A stretch of 64,000 nucleotides of DNA from Notamacropus eugenii (Eukaryota; Chordata; Mammalia; Diprotodontia; Macropodidae): NCBI RefSeq assembly GCF_028372415.1, contig NC_092872.1:261107008-261171007 (forward strand). The letters run 5' to 3'. Made by a program: the position numbers and the translations under genes. Below are positions 1 to 12,149 of this stretch, piece by piece (the stretch's first letter is position 1; each line of letters opens with the position of its first letter). The notes under the pieces are model-generated. The model did no database searches. It saw nothing but the letters and a program-made list of their open reading frames with translations, and was not told the DNA's origin.

Positions 1-174
1 TTGTATTCCAGGCCTTCTAGTATACCAATTTAACCAAACTGGAAAACATATTAAATTCTACAAATTAAAGAGATTTCATGATTTTCTAAGGTTAGAAAAG
101 CATTATGTTTTTAAATGATTTTTAAAGATTCCCTCCAGATACATATTTTATGTTACCTAGACTTCTTTCCTGCA

Positions 175-245
175 TGTGTATATACATGGGTGTGTATGTA
201 TATATGTGTACATGTATATATGTATATATACATGTACACACATAT
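175..245. repeat. TATG/TGTA simple repeat
   Basis: Alternating TATATG, TGTATA and CATGTA units form an imperfect purine-pyrimidine tract. It gives short meaningless open frames rich in Tyr/Ile/Cys. Confidence 0.8.
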
Positions 246-1959
246 TTGATTTTTATATCAGTCATTTCTGGATATATCCTTCACTCCCTTCCCCCATTGT
301 ATCTTTTTTTGTAAGACAGAAAAGCCAGGATTTTCTCAGAGTATGGATTTCACTGCTAAGATCTCAGCTATTGCTCAAATTTTTCAATTCTATGAAAAAC
401 AATTAAATAAATCCAAACAAGAGAGAAGCCAAATCTGATAGCACATGCATCATTTCCACATCCATCATCACCCATCTCTCAAAAAACAAACAGACAAACA
501 AACTGAGGACAGTTCATTTACCCCAGATGGATATTTTAGTATCTCTGAAATCCTGAACATAACAGCAGTGAATGTTTATCATTCAGATCTGACAATGATT
601 GTGCCCTCCAATGAGGGAATTCAAATTTGGGGCTGATTTTGATGCTGTTGCTACATGTTTGTTGTTGAAGTAACTAGCTTGAGAAACAGTGGAATTCCTT
701 TCCACACTTCATATACACTAGTCACAGGCCAATATAGAAACAAGTGATTTAAAAAAAAAACAAAATCAGTTGCTCACATATCAAAATTAATAGCCCACAT
801 AAATTTCTGTGACAGTTTAAAGTTGACAAAATGTTTTCCCTGCAACAATCTTGTGAAGTAGAAGGTATAATTGTAATGACTCCTATTTTGCCAGTGAAGA
901 AAAGAGAGATGGGATAGCTTTAATAAATCATATTTATTAGGTGCCTACTATGTACTTGGCACAGTGATAGGCATATGGGACACAAATACAAAAGTGAGAC
1001 AAGGCCTATTCTTGAGGAGCCTACATGTTACCAGTATCATATGACATGTCCACAGGTGAGTAAATTTCAGGATTATATCTATTTTTATCAGTTCTTCATT
1101 TTTTAACTCTTGCCCTCTATTTCCTAACTTTATCAGATCCTTACTTGGCTCTGTCTCTGAACTGCCTGGATCTATGATTTCATTGGTGTAAGGAGTACCA
1201 GGAGGAGAAGCCTCCTTAAATGTTCAATTGCAATGAAACAGATCAGAAAATGCTACTAATACAATCCTGGTGCAGCCAAGGCTCCGGGCTCACTCTCCCA
1301 AACCTCCCTAGCATGGACAGGTAGAAAGATCCCCGTAAGCTAATGGGCTTTTCCCCACTCAGGATTCTAGGGGACCTTGAAGGACTACAGGTATCTTTCT
1401 AATGCTGTGGCTCATAAACCCCTAACAATGTGCTTCCCCGTTAATTAGCAGTTGATATCAATTAGCCAGGCAGGCTTAATTAGCTTTGAGAAACTAACAT
1501 TTATTAAGGTAGTGCCATAAAATAGTTGGTACAAGAACATCCCCTTGAACTGGAGGCATTCTCTTCCATGAGGACATGCAGATTCTGGGGGAACGTGGGC
1601 TCCAATTTCAAGTATATGTGGCAAATGATGTTATTCAAAATCTGTTTCAAGTTCTTTTCTCCTGTTATGGGGGACCTCATGAGATTCCCTTAGGTGTAGT
1701 GAAGTTTTCTGCCTGATTCCTTATATAGTACTGAAGCAGCTACCTTTTCTCATTGGATTTAGTTTGTCCTGGTATCTCTTCTCCTCCAACTTCTCAGAGA
1801 GTCACCTCATATAAGAAATGGTATATTTAAATAAAATAAAAAGAAAAAAATCAGCAAAACTGATCAATATATTGAAGAAGTATGAAAATATATGTGATAT
1901 ACCATGTCCCTAGACCTCCCACCTGTGCAAAGGAGTGAGTTGAGGATGTCTTCTCATAT

Positions 1960-2340
1960 CTTTTTGTAGGGGCCAAACCTATTCTTTGTAATTTTGCATC
2001 ATTTATTGTCCATTGTTTGTGGTGCACTATTTACATTGGTATATTCGTTGTGTGTCTTGTTTTCTTAGCTCTGCTTACTTCACTCTGAATCAGTTCATGT
2101 AAGTTCTTATTTGCTCTTTGGCAGTCATCTTATTTGTTGTTTCTTACAACACAGTCATATTACATTAATGTATCACAATTTGTTCTACCATTCCCCAAAT
2201 GGTGGGCATTGACTTGATTTTCAGTTCTTTGCTATCACAAAAAAATGAGGGTATAAATACTTTGGTATATATTTGGACTTTCTTTTTGATCAATGACCTC
2301 CTTGGTGTCGTGGCATCTCTGGGTTTGGATTCCCTTTTAA
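1960..2340 (-). mobile_element. L1 3'-end fragment (old)
   Basis: Read on the minus strand it resembles the last part of L1 ORF2 plus 3' UTR, with the landmarks that recur throughout the window: a 'gaatgtaatggaata'-like block and a 'tgagcagaa' block. It is diverged and 5' truncated. Confidence 0.55.
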
Positions 2341-3052
2341 TGATCTTTTTAATTACATTGTTCTGATCCTGGGCAAGTCAATTAACCTCGATTGCCAGAA
2401 AAACAACACAAACCCTTAAGTCAACTACAACAGGCACATTGCCTTACCTTACTCATCAATGAAATTGAACTTTTCAATGATTTTTAGCACAGCAGAAATG
2501 AGGCAGTGACAGAGACTTGCACATTGAAATAGGCAGAACCCACCAAAAAGCCCATCTAGTCCTATAGCAGAGCAGAGGTTGAAGCCTTTGGTTTTATCCT
2601 CCCTTTTTAGACTCTTCCACATGATTGATTAACAGAAACCCATTTTCTGCAGAATGTTTATCTTACATGATTCATTTAATTACTTCATATATTGAAAGAC
2701 ATCCATCAAATGAAATTGGCTTTTTTCTTCTATAGTGGGGAGGGAGGGGAAGGAAGAGAGAGAAAGGGGAAGATAGCTTTCTAGCAAAGATAATTTGTTC
2801 TTTGATCTTTGCTTATCAGTGTTGCTTGGTGATTAACATTAACAGAGACTCAAATTCTCCTGCTGGAAAACCCAAATGATAATATCTCCATCTTGCACTC
2901 TGTGAGGGTGACTCATATCTTACAGTTCATAACTCACAGCACTAGAAAACTCTATAACCTTTGTGCCTGTGGTAGGAGGGAAATATCAGCCTGGTTGAAC
3001 ACATGCCTAACTCATCAAATGTTAATTAAATCCCCACCGTACGACCCTAGAG

Positions 3053-3290
3053 CAGGGGTTCTTAAACTGGGGATCCATTGACAAGGCCCCCCCTCCCCCA
3101 GGGGCCTGGGAGATTTATTTCAGGAATAAGAAAAAAAATAAAGCTTTATTTTCACTTACCTATAACTGCAATTTAGCATTTCCTTCAATTATGAACATAG
3201 GCAACAAATATTCTGAGAAGGAGTTCACAGGCTTTACCACACTGCCAAAGGAGTCCAAGATGCAAACAAAATTAAGAACTGATGCTCTAA
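3053..3290. mobile_element. DNA-transposon MITE
   Basis: It begins with CAGGGGTTCTTAAACTGGGG and ends with a degenerate inverse (AAATTAAGAACT) about 230 bases later. The interior contains 'ggagttcacaggctttaccac' and 'aaaggagtccaagatg', a layout familiar from short non-autonomous DNA transposons of marsupials. No transposase is present. Confidence 0.5.
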
Positions 3291-3599
3291 AGTACTTTAC
3301 TGTGTCCTGGAGAAGAGACCAACTTAGAGAAGATGCAGAGAAGTGTGTATCCTCTTGGAGTTACCACTTCAGTTGGAGGGGATGAGACACAGAAATATGT
3401 ATGCAAAATAATACAGCAGAGGCACTCCCCTTACTTCTCCAAAGGGGCTCCTAAGTCTGGCCCCAAGCACATGTACTGGTTCTAGTCCTGGTCACAGGGA
3501 GTCTAGCCCCTTCGTAACCTATTTAATACATGCTCCTTAATTGATTGATTATTGCCCAAACTTGACATGCCAATTCCTAGGCAGCCTAATGGCAAAGAG

Positions 3600-4035
3600 G
3601 AATCAGGAAGACCTGAATCCAAAGCCAGTCTCAGCTTACTAGCTGTTTGATCCTGGGCAACTTAGCCTCAGTCGGCCTCAGCTTCCTTAATTGTAAAATA
3701 GGCATAATAATAGCATCTACTTCTTAGGGATGTTATAAGGATCAAATGGGATAATATTTGTAAAGTTCCAAGCATGGTGCCTAGCACCAAGTAGGCACTT
3801 AATAAATTCTCCTTCTGGTTCCTTCCCTTGCCTGGCTTTGTGCATTATTATGAACCATCTAAGCTATCACCTCCTTTGTAAAACTTTTCCTGACTCATTT
3901 CCCCTCAACCCTTGACCCTCCCTTCTCAGTTTATTTTATATTTGTTATGTCTCTCTATTAGAATATGAGCTATTTGAAAGCAGGTACTGCTTTGATTTTT
4001 GTCTAGTGTTTAGTAAGCCACTGATGAATTGAATT
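3600..4035 (+). repeat. MIR-like SINE followed by L2-like tail
   Basis: The MIR core signature 'tgatcctgggcaacttagcctc ... cttccttaattgtaaaa' is followed by 'ggatcaaatgggataat', 'aagtaggcacttaataaat' and then an L2-type end. Both are ancient mammalian repeats. Confidence 0.6.
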
Positions 4036-4300
4036 GAAGTCTTACATGATTCATTTATACTTGTTTCCCTTCCCCTCCCTATTATTCCCATTTGGTAGCT
4101 GGCCTTAATCCTACCTAGAACAGAAAAGAATTCAGAGAATCATATGACCCTACCCATAAATGAGGAGGTTAGTGGGCTGTCTACATGGGAGCAGGCTCTT
4201 TCTTTATATACGTTGGATCACAAGCATAGAAATATATTTCAGGGATTTCAAATAACTTCTCAAGAAAAAATTTTTTTTCCTTTGCCTTATTTTCCTCCAG

Positions 4301-4440
4301 TGGAGAATTTCCAGAGGCTCCAGAAAGCCAAAGATATCCTGACCAATGAAGAGAGTCGGGATCGCTATGACTACTGGAGGAGAAGCAGGGTTCCTATCCC
4401 TTTTCACCAGTGGGAAGCTCTTAGTAACTCAGTCAAAACG
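4301..4440 (+). CDS. DNAJC12: DNAJC12 coding exon 3 (end of J domain)
   Basis: This exon encodes 47 residues, from a split Val codon to VKT. It includes the stretch QRLQKAKDILTNEESRDRYD, which is the end of a J domain (helix III, the short link and helix IV), followed by a WRRS segment and FHQWEAL typical of DNAJC12. A pyrimidine-rich acceptor ends in AG at 4299-4300 and a GTAGGT donor starts at 4441. The exon enters in phase 1 and leaves in phase 0. DNAJC12 is a small cytosolic J-protein that works with HSP70 in folding and stability of phenylalanine, tyrosine and tryptophan hydroxylases; loss in humans causes hyperphenylalaninaemia and movement disorder. The HPD motif that stimulates HSP70 is in the preceding exon, which is not in this window. 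Reading through the donor adds only VGFSL before a TGA at 4456-4458, which could make a short isoform. Confidence 0.93.
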
Positions 4441-4589
4441 GTAGGTTTCTCTCTTTGATGGTCATGTGGTATGTAGATTATAGAGTAGGTCTTTTTCTTT
4501 CTTTAAAGGCCAATCTAGTATGAAAGACATGGACCTCATTATAATATGCACCACTATGCATCATCTCCTGGATCATTGTACCCTGGATT

Positions 4590-4900
4590 TGGACTTGGCA
4601 TGCAGAGTTCAAATCTTAGCCCTGCCACTTATTACCTGGGTTACTTGGTAGCTGCTGCAGACTCACTTAAGATTTTTGGGATTACTTTGCTTGGTTTGAT
4701 AAATGCATCTCCCCACTCTCATTGACTCTACCAGTTAATGAACAGGATCATAGGATCCTAGATCTTGAGCTAGAAAGGCTCTCAGGGATCACTCAACCTC
4801 TTTCTTTTCCACCTGAGAAAACGGAATCCTTGAGACTTACCCAAGGTCACACAGAGGACATAGTAGAGTTGACCTATCACTTGAATTGACTATTAAAAAA
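4590..4900 (+). repeat. MIR-like SINE remnants
   Basis: Landmarks are 'ttggcatgcagagttcaaatcttagccctgccacttatta' and then 'ttgagctagaaaggctctcagggatcac ... ccaaggtcacacagagga'. Both are MIR-type cores in opposite senses and old. Confidence 0.5.
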
Positions 4901-5399
4901 CTGGCAAAGTACAGAAATTGCCTTAGTAAGTCAAGCTGTTAATAAGCTGTCAATATGTTCTACCTATATGAAATGCCTTTTTAGGGGGGAGAAATTTTAT
5001 TTTTCTGCCAGCAATAGTCATCATGTTGCCTTGTTCACTCTATAGGCAACACATTCTAGAACAATTTGTATGAAAGCATTGGCTAGGAGCTATGTATGGT
5101 GGGCTGGAATTGATTCTGATGTAGAAAAGATGGAAGGAGAGTTGTCTGTTCCTGGATACTTTGCATAACCTGCCAAAGGCATCTATTTTCCTTTGGGAAC
5201 TGACCAAGGAACTTTGGTCAAGAATCTGAATTGATTCTGCAAGACTTTTCCAGATGAAGAGTGCAAAATAGCTGAAAGCTTTACTAATTCAGTTTCAGTT
5301 TGTGACTGTAATACTCATAGCTACATGCTAATTATTTGTAACCTATACTTTACTAGTCACTCATTTTTAACAATTAGTTTTTGCTTATTCTCAGTTGGG

Positions 5400-5510
5400 T
5401 TTCAGTCAATCAGTAAGCATTTATTAAGTGCTTACTGTGTTTCAGGCTCTGTGAGAAATGCTAAGGAAGAAAGGATAAAAGGGAAACAGTTCCTGCCCTT
5501 GAGAAGATTA
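5400..5510 (+). repeat. L2/CR1-type 3' fragment
   Basis: 'taagcatttattaagtgcttactgtgtttcaggctctgtg' is the common L2-like 3' motif. Related pieces lie at about 920-1035, 6530-6620 and 37765-37835. Confidence 0.5.
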
Positions 5511-5524
5511 TGTTCTTTTTTTCC

Positions 5525-6250
5525 TTCCACTTAATAGTATTTTATTTTTTTTCCAATTGTATGTAAAGATAGTTTTCAAATTCACCTTTTTTTGAGTTCT
5601 CCCTCCCCAACCCCTTCCCAAGATGGCAAGCAATCTGATATAGGCTATATATGTAGAATTTTATTAAACATATTTCTACATTAATCATGTTGTGAAAGAA
5701 AAATCAGAAAAAAAAGCAAAAAATAAAACCCACAAGAAAACAAAAAGAGAAAACACTATGCTTTGATCTTCATTCAGATTCTATCAGTTCTTTTTCTGAA
5801 TGTGGATAGCATTTTCCATCAAGAGTCTTCTGAAGTTGTCTTAGATCATTAAATTGCCGAGAAGGGCAAAGTCTATTTAAAAGTTGATCATTCAATGTAG
5901 TTGCTGTTACTGTGTACAAAGTTTGAGGAGGCTGTGGTCTTAAAATTAAAAAAAACAATCCTTTCCTTTCCCTCCCATTCTCCCACCCGAAACAAACAAC
6001 ATAAAACCCTTGCAACAAATGTACAAAGTCAAGTGAAACAAAAATGTGTATCTAATGCTGCATATTTAGTTAGTCACCAATTCTTCACTGGTTCTCTGTG
6101 ATCATGGCTGGTGGTTGCTTTGATTGGAGTTCTTAAGTCTCTGAAAGTTGTTTGCTTTTACAACGTTATTATTGTATAGATTATTCTCCTTCTTCTGCTC
6201 ACGGTCATTGGGCATCTGTTCATACAAAGTTTCTCTGAACTTCTCTACCC
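5525..6250 (-). mobile_element. L1 3' end, truncated
   Basis: The minus-strand reading runs from a 'tgaatgatcaactttt' region down to an A-rich tail near 5540. The C-rich 'ctccctccccaacccctt' block, the 'gatataggctatatatgt' block and the terminal T run are shared with the L1 ends near 28.1, 32.2 and 54.6 kb. Confidence 0.65.
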
Positions 6251-6799
6251 CCTTTACCATTACTTGCAGAATAATAGCAAGAAGGTAGAGACAACATTGT
6301 TACTTTCTAATGGGAGAGACAACATGCATTTATAGAGGTACATATAAGACACATACAAAGGTAACTTTGTATGGGAAGGCACTACCCTGGGTAGACCAGA
6401 AAGTGCCTCCTGTAGGAGTTACTTGTGTTAATTCCTGAGGGAATTAAGGATTCCATGAGGTGGAGGGGTAGAGGGAAAACATTCTAGGGATGAAAGATGG
6501 TGCAAAAGCATTGAGCCATCAGCTAACAAACACTAATTAAGTGCCTACTATGTGCCTTGAGCTGTGTGTGGATATAAAAAAGGTAAAATATAATCTCTGT
6601 TCTCAGAGGACTTACAGTGTAATGGAAGAGATAGGAAATGCTCAGGGGCCTGTTGGTAAATACTTAACTATTAGGCTTTCAGAACAAAAATGTATGCAAT
6701 GCCACACTTTTAAGTTTCATGGGCATTATTATCACTTTCTTAAGTTTAATAAATCAAGTCCTGATTTGGAGTATTTGCTTATTTACAAGGGGTAAATGC

Positions 6800-7185
6800 T
6801 TACACTGAGAATTTTTTCACATTTATATATTTTAGTTTTAATTTATGGAATAAAACAAGCATTTCCATAGCAAAGGATAATAAAAAGATGATTGAACATG
6901 AAACTGCAAATCTGTCTTTTCCCTTTTTTCTTCCCTCTTCCTTCCCCCTCCCTAGAGACATTAGACACAAATAGGTATATACATACACACATACATGTAC
7001 ATATAATTATATTATACTTCTATTTATCAGTTCTTTCTCTGGATGCAGATAACATCTTTCTTCATATGCCCTTATAGTTAATTTGGATATTTATAATAGT
7101 CAAAATGACTTATTTACTCAGTCATTCTTGAAATAATATTGCTGTTACTATATACAATGGTCTCTTGCTTCTGCTGTCACACTGA
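6800..7185 (-). mobile_element. L1 3'-end fragment
   Basis: A second copy of the same L1 3' UTR lies on the minus strand, with the C/T-rich block at about 6905-6955, a 'tatatacatacacacatac' block and 'gctgttactatatacaatg', which pairs with 'gttactgtgtacagtgttctc' in the neighbouring copies. Confidence 0.55.
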
Positions 7186-7269
7186 CAATTTCTCAGTTGG
7201 CCCTCCTGATCTCCCCTGGCTCTAGCACCACCTCCTCCCTCTCTGTGGGATATCGTGTGTTTAGAATGG

Positions 7270-7890
7270 CAATTGGATGTCACCCTCTAACTCAGTAAAC
7301 TCCAATGGCTCCTTATCACCTCCAGGATCAAACATGAACTCCTCTGTTTACTGTTCAAAGCCCTTCATAACCTAGCTCCCCCCCACCCCTTTCCAGTCTT
7401 CTTACATCTTACTCTCCATCATGTCCATTTGAGCCAGTGAAATGGCCTCCTGGATGTTCTTCAAACAAGACACACCATCTCCTACTACCAGGTGTTTTCA
7501 TTCCCTGTCCCCCATTCCTGGAAGGCTCCCCCTATTCATCTCTGCCTCCTGATTCCCTTCAGATCCCAGCTACCTCCCTCACTTAAATACAATTCATTTT
7601 CAAGTCATGTCATCATCTTGCTGATGTCATGGTCATCCCCAAGAATGAAGGACAAAAATAGTGCCTTCTACAGGTGACCTTTCTTAACCCCTCTGCTAGC
7701 TATTTCTTACTTATCTTGTTTGCACGCTCTGTTTGGTGTCTCCCTCATTAGATTGTGACCTCCTTGTGGGCAGGGACTGTCTTTTGTCTCTTTTTGTTTC
7801 TACAGGGCTTATCAACAGTGCCTGCACTGCCATGTCTACACAGTACTTAGTACAGAAACATAGTAGGCGTTTAATAAATGCTTATTGACT
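7270..7890 (+). repeat. LINE2 3' end with an RTE-SINE tail inside
   Basis: 'ctccaggatcaaacatgaactcctctgtttactgttcaaagcccttcataacctagc' and the end 'gtaggcgtttaataaatgcttattgact' are L2 3' sequence. About 85 bases (7578-7665, containing 'caagtcatgtcatcatcttgctgatgtcatggtc') match the RTE-type tail of marsupial SINEs and appear inserted. Confidence 0.55.
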
Positions 7891-8519
7891 AAGTGCAATA
7901 AGAAACATAAAATAGGGAATACAAAGTTTTTTCTCTGTCTAGTGATTATTCCTTTAAATGTTTTTTTCTTCCAAGTTAACTGTCAATACAGTGATAGTAG
8001 TTTCTTTAAGGAGGTTAACATCATTTGTGTTGGGTTCCCCAAAGGGATGCTTGATACCTCTACAAATAACCAAGAATAAATCTGTCTTATCACTGTAACT
8101 CATCTTAGAAATGAATGCCAGCTGTCTCCGTCCAGACTTATTTGATGACATTTGGTGGTGGTAATAGGGTACGTGTATATGGTAGGGGGATGGATTCAAA
8201 GCACAAATAAGTTGTATATGGTTCTGCCTGCTTTATCTGACCATGTTCCAGATTCTTATGAGTTGATAATATACCTTATGTCCTTTAAAAACACTACAAA
8301 AATCAAGTTCAAATCCCTGAGTAGAATAAATAATGTTACCTTCTTTGATTTCATTTTTGCTGATTTCTGTCATTTATTTCCTTTACAAAAGATGTTGACT
8401 TAACTATGAATTTTTTTGTGGGGGAATCAGTTCTTCAGAAACTCACTACTAATTCAGGGATCTTTTACATTAGGTGTTCATCCTTTCTTTCCATTTGTAA
8501 TCTCAAGATATCCCCTATC

Positions 8520-8605
8520 AAAAAAACAAAAACAAAAAAAACCAAACCAAAACCAAAACAAACCCAAAACCCAACCAAAACAAACCAACCAACCCAACAA
8601 ACCAG
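8520..8605. repeat. AAAC/AACC-rich simple repeat
   Basis: Degenerate runs of AAAAC and CCAAAAC units. The long lysine/threonine/proline-rich open frames here are low complexity. Confidence 0.8.
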
Positions 8606-9064
8606 AACCTAAGCTTTTGCTCATCCGTGAGCCTCCCTAAATCTTCTGAGAATTAATTTAGCCATTCCCCAACTGAAGGACTCTGATCTTTGTGCAGCAC
8701 AATTTCTCTATTCAAAAGTCTTCTGGGTGGCCAGTTTCTGTTGTTTTCTGCTCTCTCACTTTCATGGACTTTCTGTCCTCTGACTCGTGATTCTCATGTT
8801 GTGCAATCTGACATATTTAAAGTTTGACCACTTTCAGTTTATTTTTTCCGTTGAAATAAATGAGGCAACTAAACATCTTGTGGATTTGGATACTTTGTGT
8901 CTAAGTTACATTGGCTGTAGGATTTGTTTATGTACATAGAGAGTGTGTGGGGATAGTACTGTTCAAATCACCTTTACTCTCCTAGTTCTTAAATGCCATG
9001 TATAACCCCTCAGGGACTCAGAAGATATTCTCCGAAAGAAATTCATTTTGACCTCAGTGACTTC

Positions 9065-9220
9065 TTTTCTTGCCACCCCCCTCCCCCCCAGGCAATCGGG
9101 GTTAAGTGATTTGCCCAGGTTTACAAACCTAGTAGATGTCTGAGGTCACATTTGAACTCAGGTCCTCCTGACTGTAGGGCTGGTGCTCTATCTACTCACC
9201 ACCTAGCTGCCTCAACTTAG
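9065..9220 (-). repeat. tRNA-derived SINE (minus)
   Basis: It ends 'tgctctatctactcaccacctagctgcc', the reverse complement of the 'ggcagctaggtgg...agtag' head of the marsupial SINE. The middle has the 'catttgaactcaggtcctcctgactg' core. Confidence 0.6.
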
Positions 9221-9579
9221 TGACTTCTAACGTCTAAAGTGACTTCCTAGGTCTAAATCTATGATATAATGACATTTCCATGGATGAAAAATTCATAGCT
9301 CTGCGGCCCCCCCTTTTAAGGGACTGAACCTCTCTGAGTTTAGCTAGTTGGACAATGATGTGAGATCAATCCTTGGACCCACACTCAAGGCCTCTTCTCA
9401 GTTTGGCAGGACCTGTGAGAGGTTAGACTCTGCTGTCATAGTTTGCAATAACCCAGGGTTACCTCATCATGGGGAGGCATCTGAAGAGAAATGGAATGGA
9501 AAATGACAGATCACATGTAAATGATTTATTTGTGGTGGTAATAATCATGATGGAAATAACTTCAATTTTTATAGTACTT

Positions 9580-9645
9580 TTTCTTTCTTTCTTTCCTCCC
9601 TCCCTCCCTTTCTTTCTTTTCTTCCTTCCTTTCTCTCCTTTTTTA
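9580..9645. repeat. Pyrimidine (CTTT/CCTT) tract
   Basis: A 65-base run of C and T only, followed by an A run. It generates spurious Phe/Leu/Ser frames on one strand and Lys/Arg/Glu frames on the other. Confidence 0.85.
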
Positions 9646-9839
9646 AAAAAAAATAATTCCCATAATGTCATCAGTATATGGAATTTCCAGTGTGGCAACT
9701 CTAGCAATGCAGACTGATGCCTATTTCTACCATCTAAATCTATGGTAGTTGCTTGGGAGCACTGAGAGGTTAAAACTTGTTCAGAATCCCCCAGCCAATA
9801 TGTGTGAGAGGCAGAATTTGAACCCAGATCTTCTTGACT

Positions 9840-10070
9840 TGGAGACGTATAATGATAATGATGATAACAGCGAGCATTTACTTGCCACTTCAAGATTTGC
9901 AAAGCACTTTACCATTATTATCTCTTCTGATCCTCATAAGAACCCTGGGAAGTAGATGATATTATTATTGCTATTTTTAATATGAGGAAATGGAGATTGA
10001 GGAAGATTAAGTGACTCGTCCAGGGTCTTTGTGACTCCAAAGCAGGGCTCTATCCATGGTACTAGCCAGT
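9840..10070 (+). repeat. MIR-like element
   Basis: 'gatttgcaaagcactttaccattattatctcttctgatcctcataagaaccctgggaagtagat' and 'gtgactcgtccagggtc' mark an old MIR/L2-like unit. A related copy is at about 10860-11060. Confidence 0.5.
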
Positions 10071-10244
10071 TACCCTGAGACTCCCTTACTTTATCCACTG
10101 CTTCATATTTTGAAGGCTTACAAAGTGTTGCTGTTTTTTTCTCACAATAACTCTGTGATGCAGGTAGGTTGAATATTATTATCACCATTTTACAGATCAT
10201 AATAACAATTGCCATAATAATAATTATGTAATAATAATAGGCCT

Positions 10245-10860
10245 AGCAAAGTCTGTCATCACACAATGTTGCTGTTACTGTGTACAGTGTTCTCCTGGTT
10301 CTGCTCACTTCACTCACAAGTTCATGCAAGTCTTTCCAGGTTTTTCTGAAGTCCACCTGCTTACCATTTCTTATGGGACAATAGTATTTCACTACATTCA
10401 TATACAACTTGTTCAGCCATTCACCAATTGTTGGGCATCCCCTCAATTTCCAATTCTTTGCCACCTCCAAAAGAGGTGCTATAAATATTTTTGCACATAT
10501 GGGTCCTTTTTCCTTTTTAATGTTCTCTTTAGGATACAGACCTAGTAGTGGTATTGCCGGATCAAAAGGTATGCATAGTTTTATGGCCTTTTGAGTATAG
10601 TTCTAATTTGCTCTCCAGAATGATTGAATCTGTTGACAACTCCACCAACAATGCGTTAGTGTTCCAATTTTCCCACATTTTCTATAATATTTATCATTTT
10701 CCTGTTTTATCATGTTACCCAGTCTGATAGGTGTGAGGTGGTACCTCAGAGTTGTTTTAATTTGCATTTCTCTAATCAACAGTGACTCAGAGCATTTTTC
10801 ATATGACTAAGATAGCGTTAATTTCTTCATCCAAATACTGCCTATTCATATCCTTTGATC
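10245..10860 (-). mobile_element. L1 ORF2 C-terminal/3' fragment
   Basis: One of the better preserved L1 ends. The minus strand reads through 'gaattggaaattgagg', 'gtgaatggctgaacaa', 'gaatgtagtgaaatac', 'cataagaaatgg', 'ctggaaagacttgcatgaa' and 'gagtgaagtgagcagaacc'. The order is that of L1 ORF2's extreme C-terminus into the 3' region, with indels that destroy the frame. Confidence 0.7.
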
Positions 10861-11653
10861 ATTTATTCAGATAGCATTTTAAAGCTTGCAAATAGTCTTA
10901 GAAATCAACATCTCACTTGATGTTCATAAGAACTTTGTAAAGTAGGTGCTGTTATTATCCCCATTTTCAGTTGGGTAAACTGAGGAAGACCAGGGTCACA
11001 CAACTAGTAAGTGTCTGAGACTGGATTAAAACCTAGGTCTTCCTGATTCCACATTCAACACTCCATCCATTGGTCAACCTAGAAGCCCAATGTGTCTGTA
11101 GTTCTTTGAGGCTACAGAGTACCTTAGGTATGTTATTTTACTTGGTTCTTACAGCACAACGGTGAGACAGATCATCAGCATGATCACAGATTTAGATCAG
11201 GGAGGAATCTTTGAGATCATCTTTCATAGAATGTGGCAGTTGGAAGGAATCTCAGTATCTATCCATCCCAACCCATATAAGAAGGCAATCTCAGCTCTGA
11301 CATTCTGGACAGGAAGTTGTCCAGCCTCTTCTTAGGACCTCTAGGGAAGAAGAACCCACCGCTTCTCAAGGTCTCCCATTTCAACTCTAATTGTTAGGAC
11401 ATTTGACCTGACATCACATGTAGTTTGGATTCTTTACGACTCTTGGTACTGCCTTCTGGGGCTGAACAGAAAAAGTCTTCCATATGACATGTCTTTCAAG
11501 TGCTTGATGATAGTCCAACCTCCTTATTTTACAGAAGGGCAAACTGAGGCCTAGAAGAGTGAAGGGACTTGTTTAGGGTCATACAAGTAGGTAGTGATAG
11601 AGGCAGGATTTGAAACAGGTTTTCTGATTACTTCTACTACGGCATGCTTTTGT

Positions 11654-11654
<1 letters not shown>

Positions 11655-11697
<43 letters not shown>
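11655..11697. repeat. (CA)n microsatellite
   Basis: About 20 perfect CA units, likely polymorphic. Confidence 0.95.
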
Positions 11698-11700
<3 letters not shown>

Positions 11701-12149
11701 TTACATCCTCCAATGTAAGAGGCAGGGAGCTGGGGCCATGAATGGTCATGGATAGCCCCATGACTTGGAATCAGCAAGACCTGAGGTCAAGTTTTGTCTC
11801 AGATGTTTAGTCATTTGATCTGGGAAAATCACTTAACTTCTGTGCCTCAGTTTCCTCATCTGTAATACAAGGAAGTGGAAGTTAATGAACTCTGTTTCTA
11901 TCAGGTGCAAAATTGTTCTCTTGGATAGCAACTATCCACTGGAGGCATGGAACCTTCTCTGTCAACCGTGAACCTAGCCTCATCCCAAAACAAATACCTA
12001 TATGAAAAGGGGAGCATGTATGTGTGTGTGGGGTCATTAAAATATTATTTTTATACAAAGCAGTTCTAGGCCTGAAGTAATGAAAGTATTATTACCCTCA
12101 TTTGATAGTGGTGACTGCTATATCTTGTGTGTCCTGACTCTGGCTCCTC

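Larger units (their letters stand above)
1..4300. other. DNAJC12 intron 2 (3' part): repeats only
   Basis: No exon carrying an HPD motif was found here, so exons 1-2 lie before the window. The segment holds a TATG/TGTA simple repeat (about 175-245), an L2-like piece (about 920-1035), an L1 3' fragment in minus orientation (about 1960-2340), a MITE with CAGGGGTTCTTAA-type ends (about 3053-3290), a MIR-like element (about 3600-3810) and an L2-like tail (about 3830-4035). The remainder is unassigned. Confidence 0.6.

Noticed and set aside
1-4300. DNAJC12 exon 2 with the HPD motif
   Set aside because: Searched all frames; the frame at 445-636 (HHPSLKKQTDK...) is not a J domain. Exon 2 must be upstream of the window.
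9459-9902. 147-codon minus frame
   Set aside because: Spans a pyrimidine simple repeat and a MIR-like unit; composition is driven by the repeat (Lys/Arg/Glu run).
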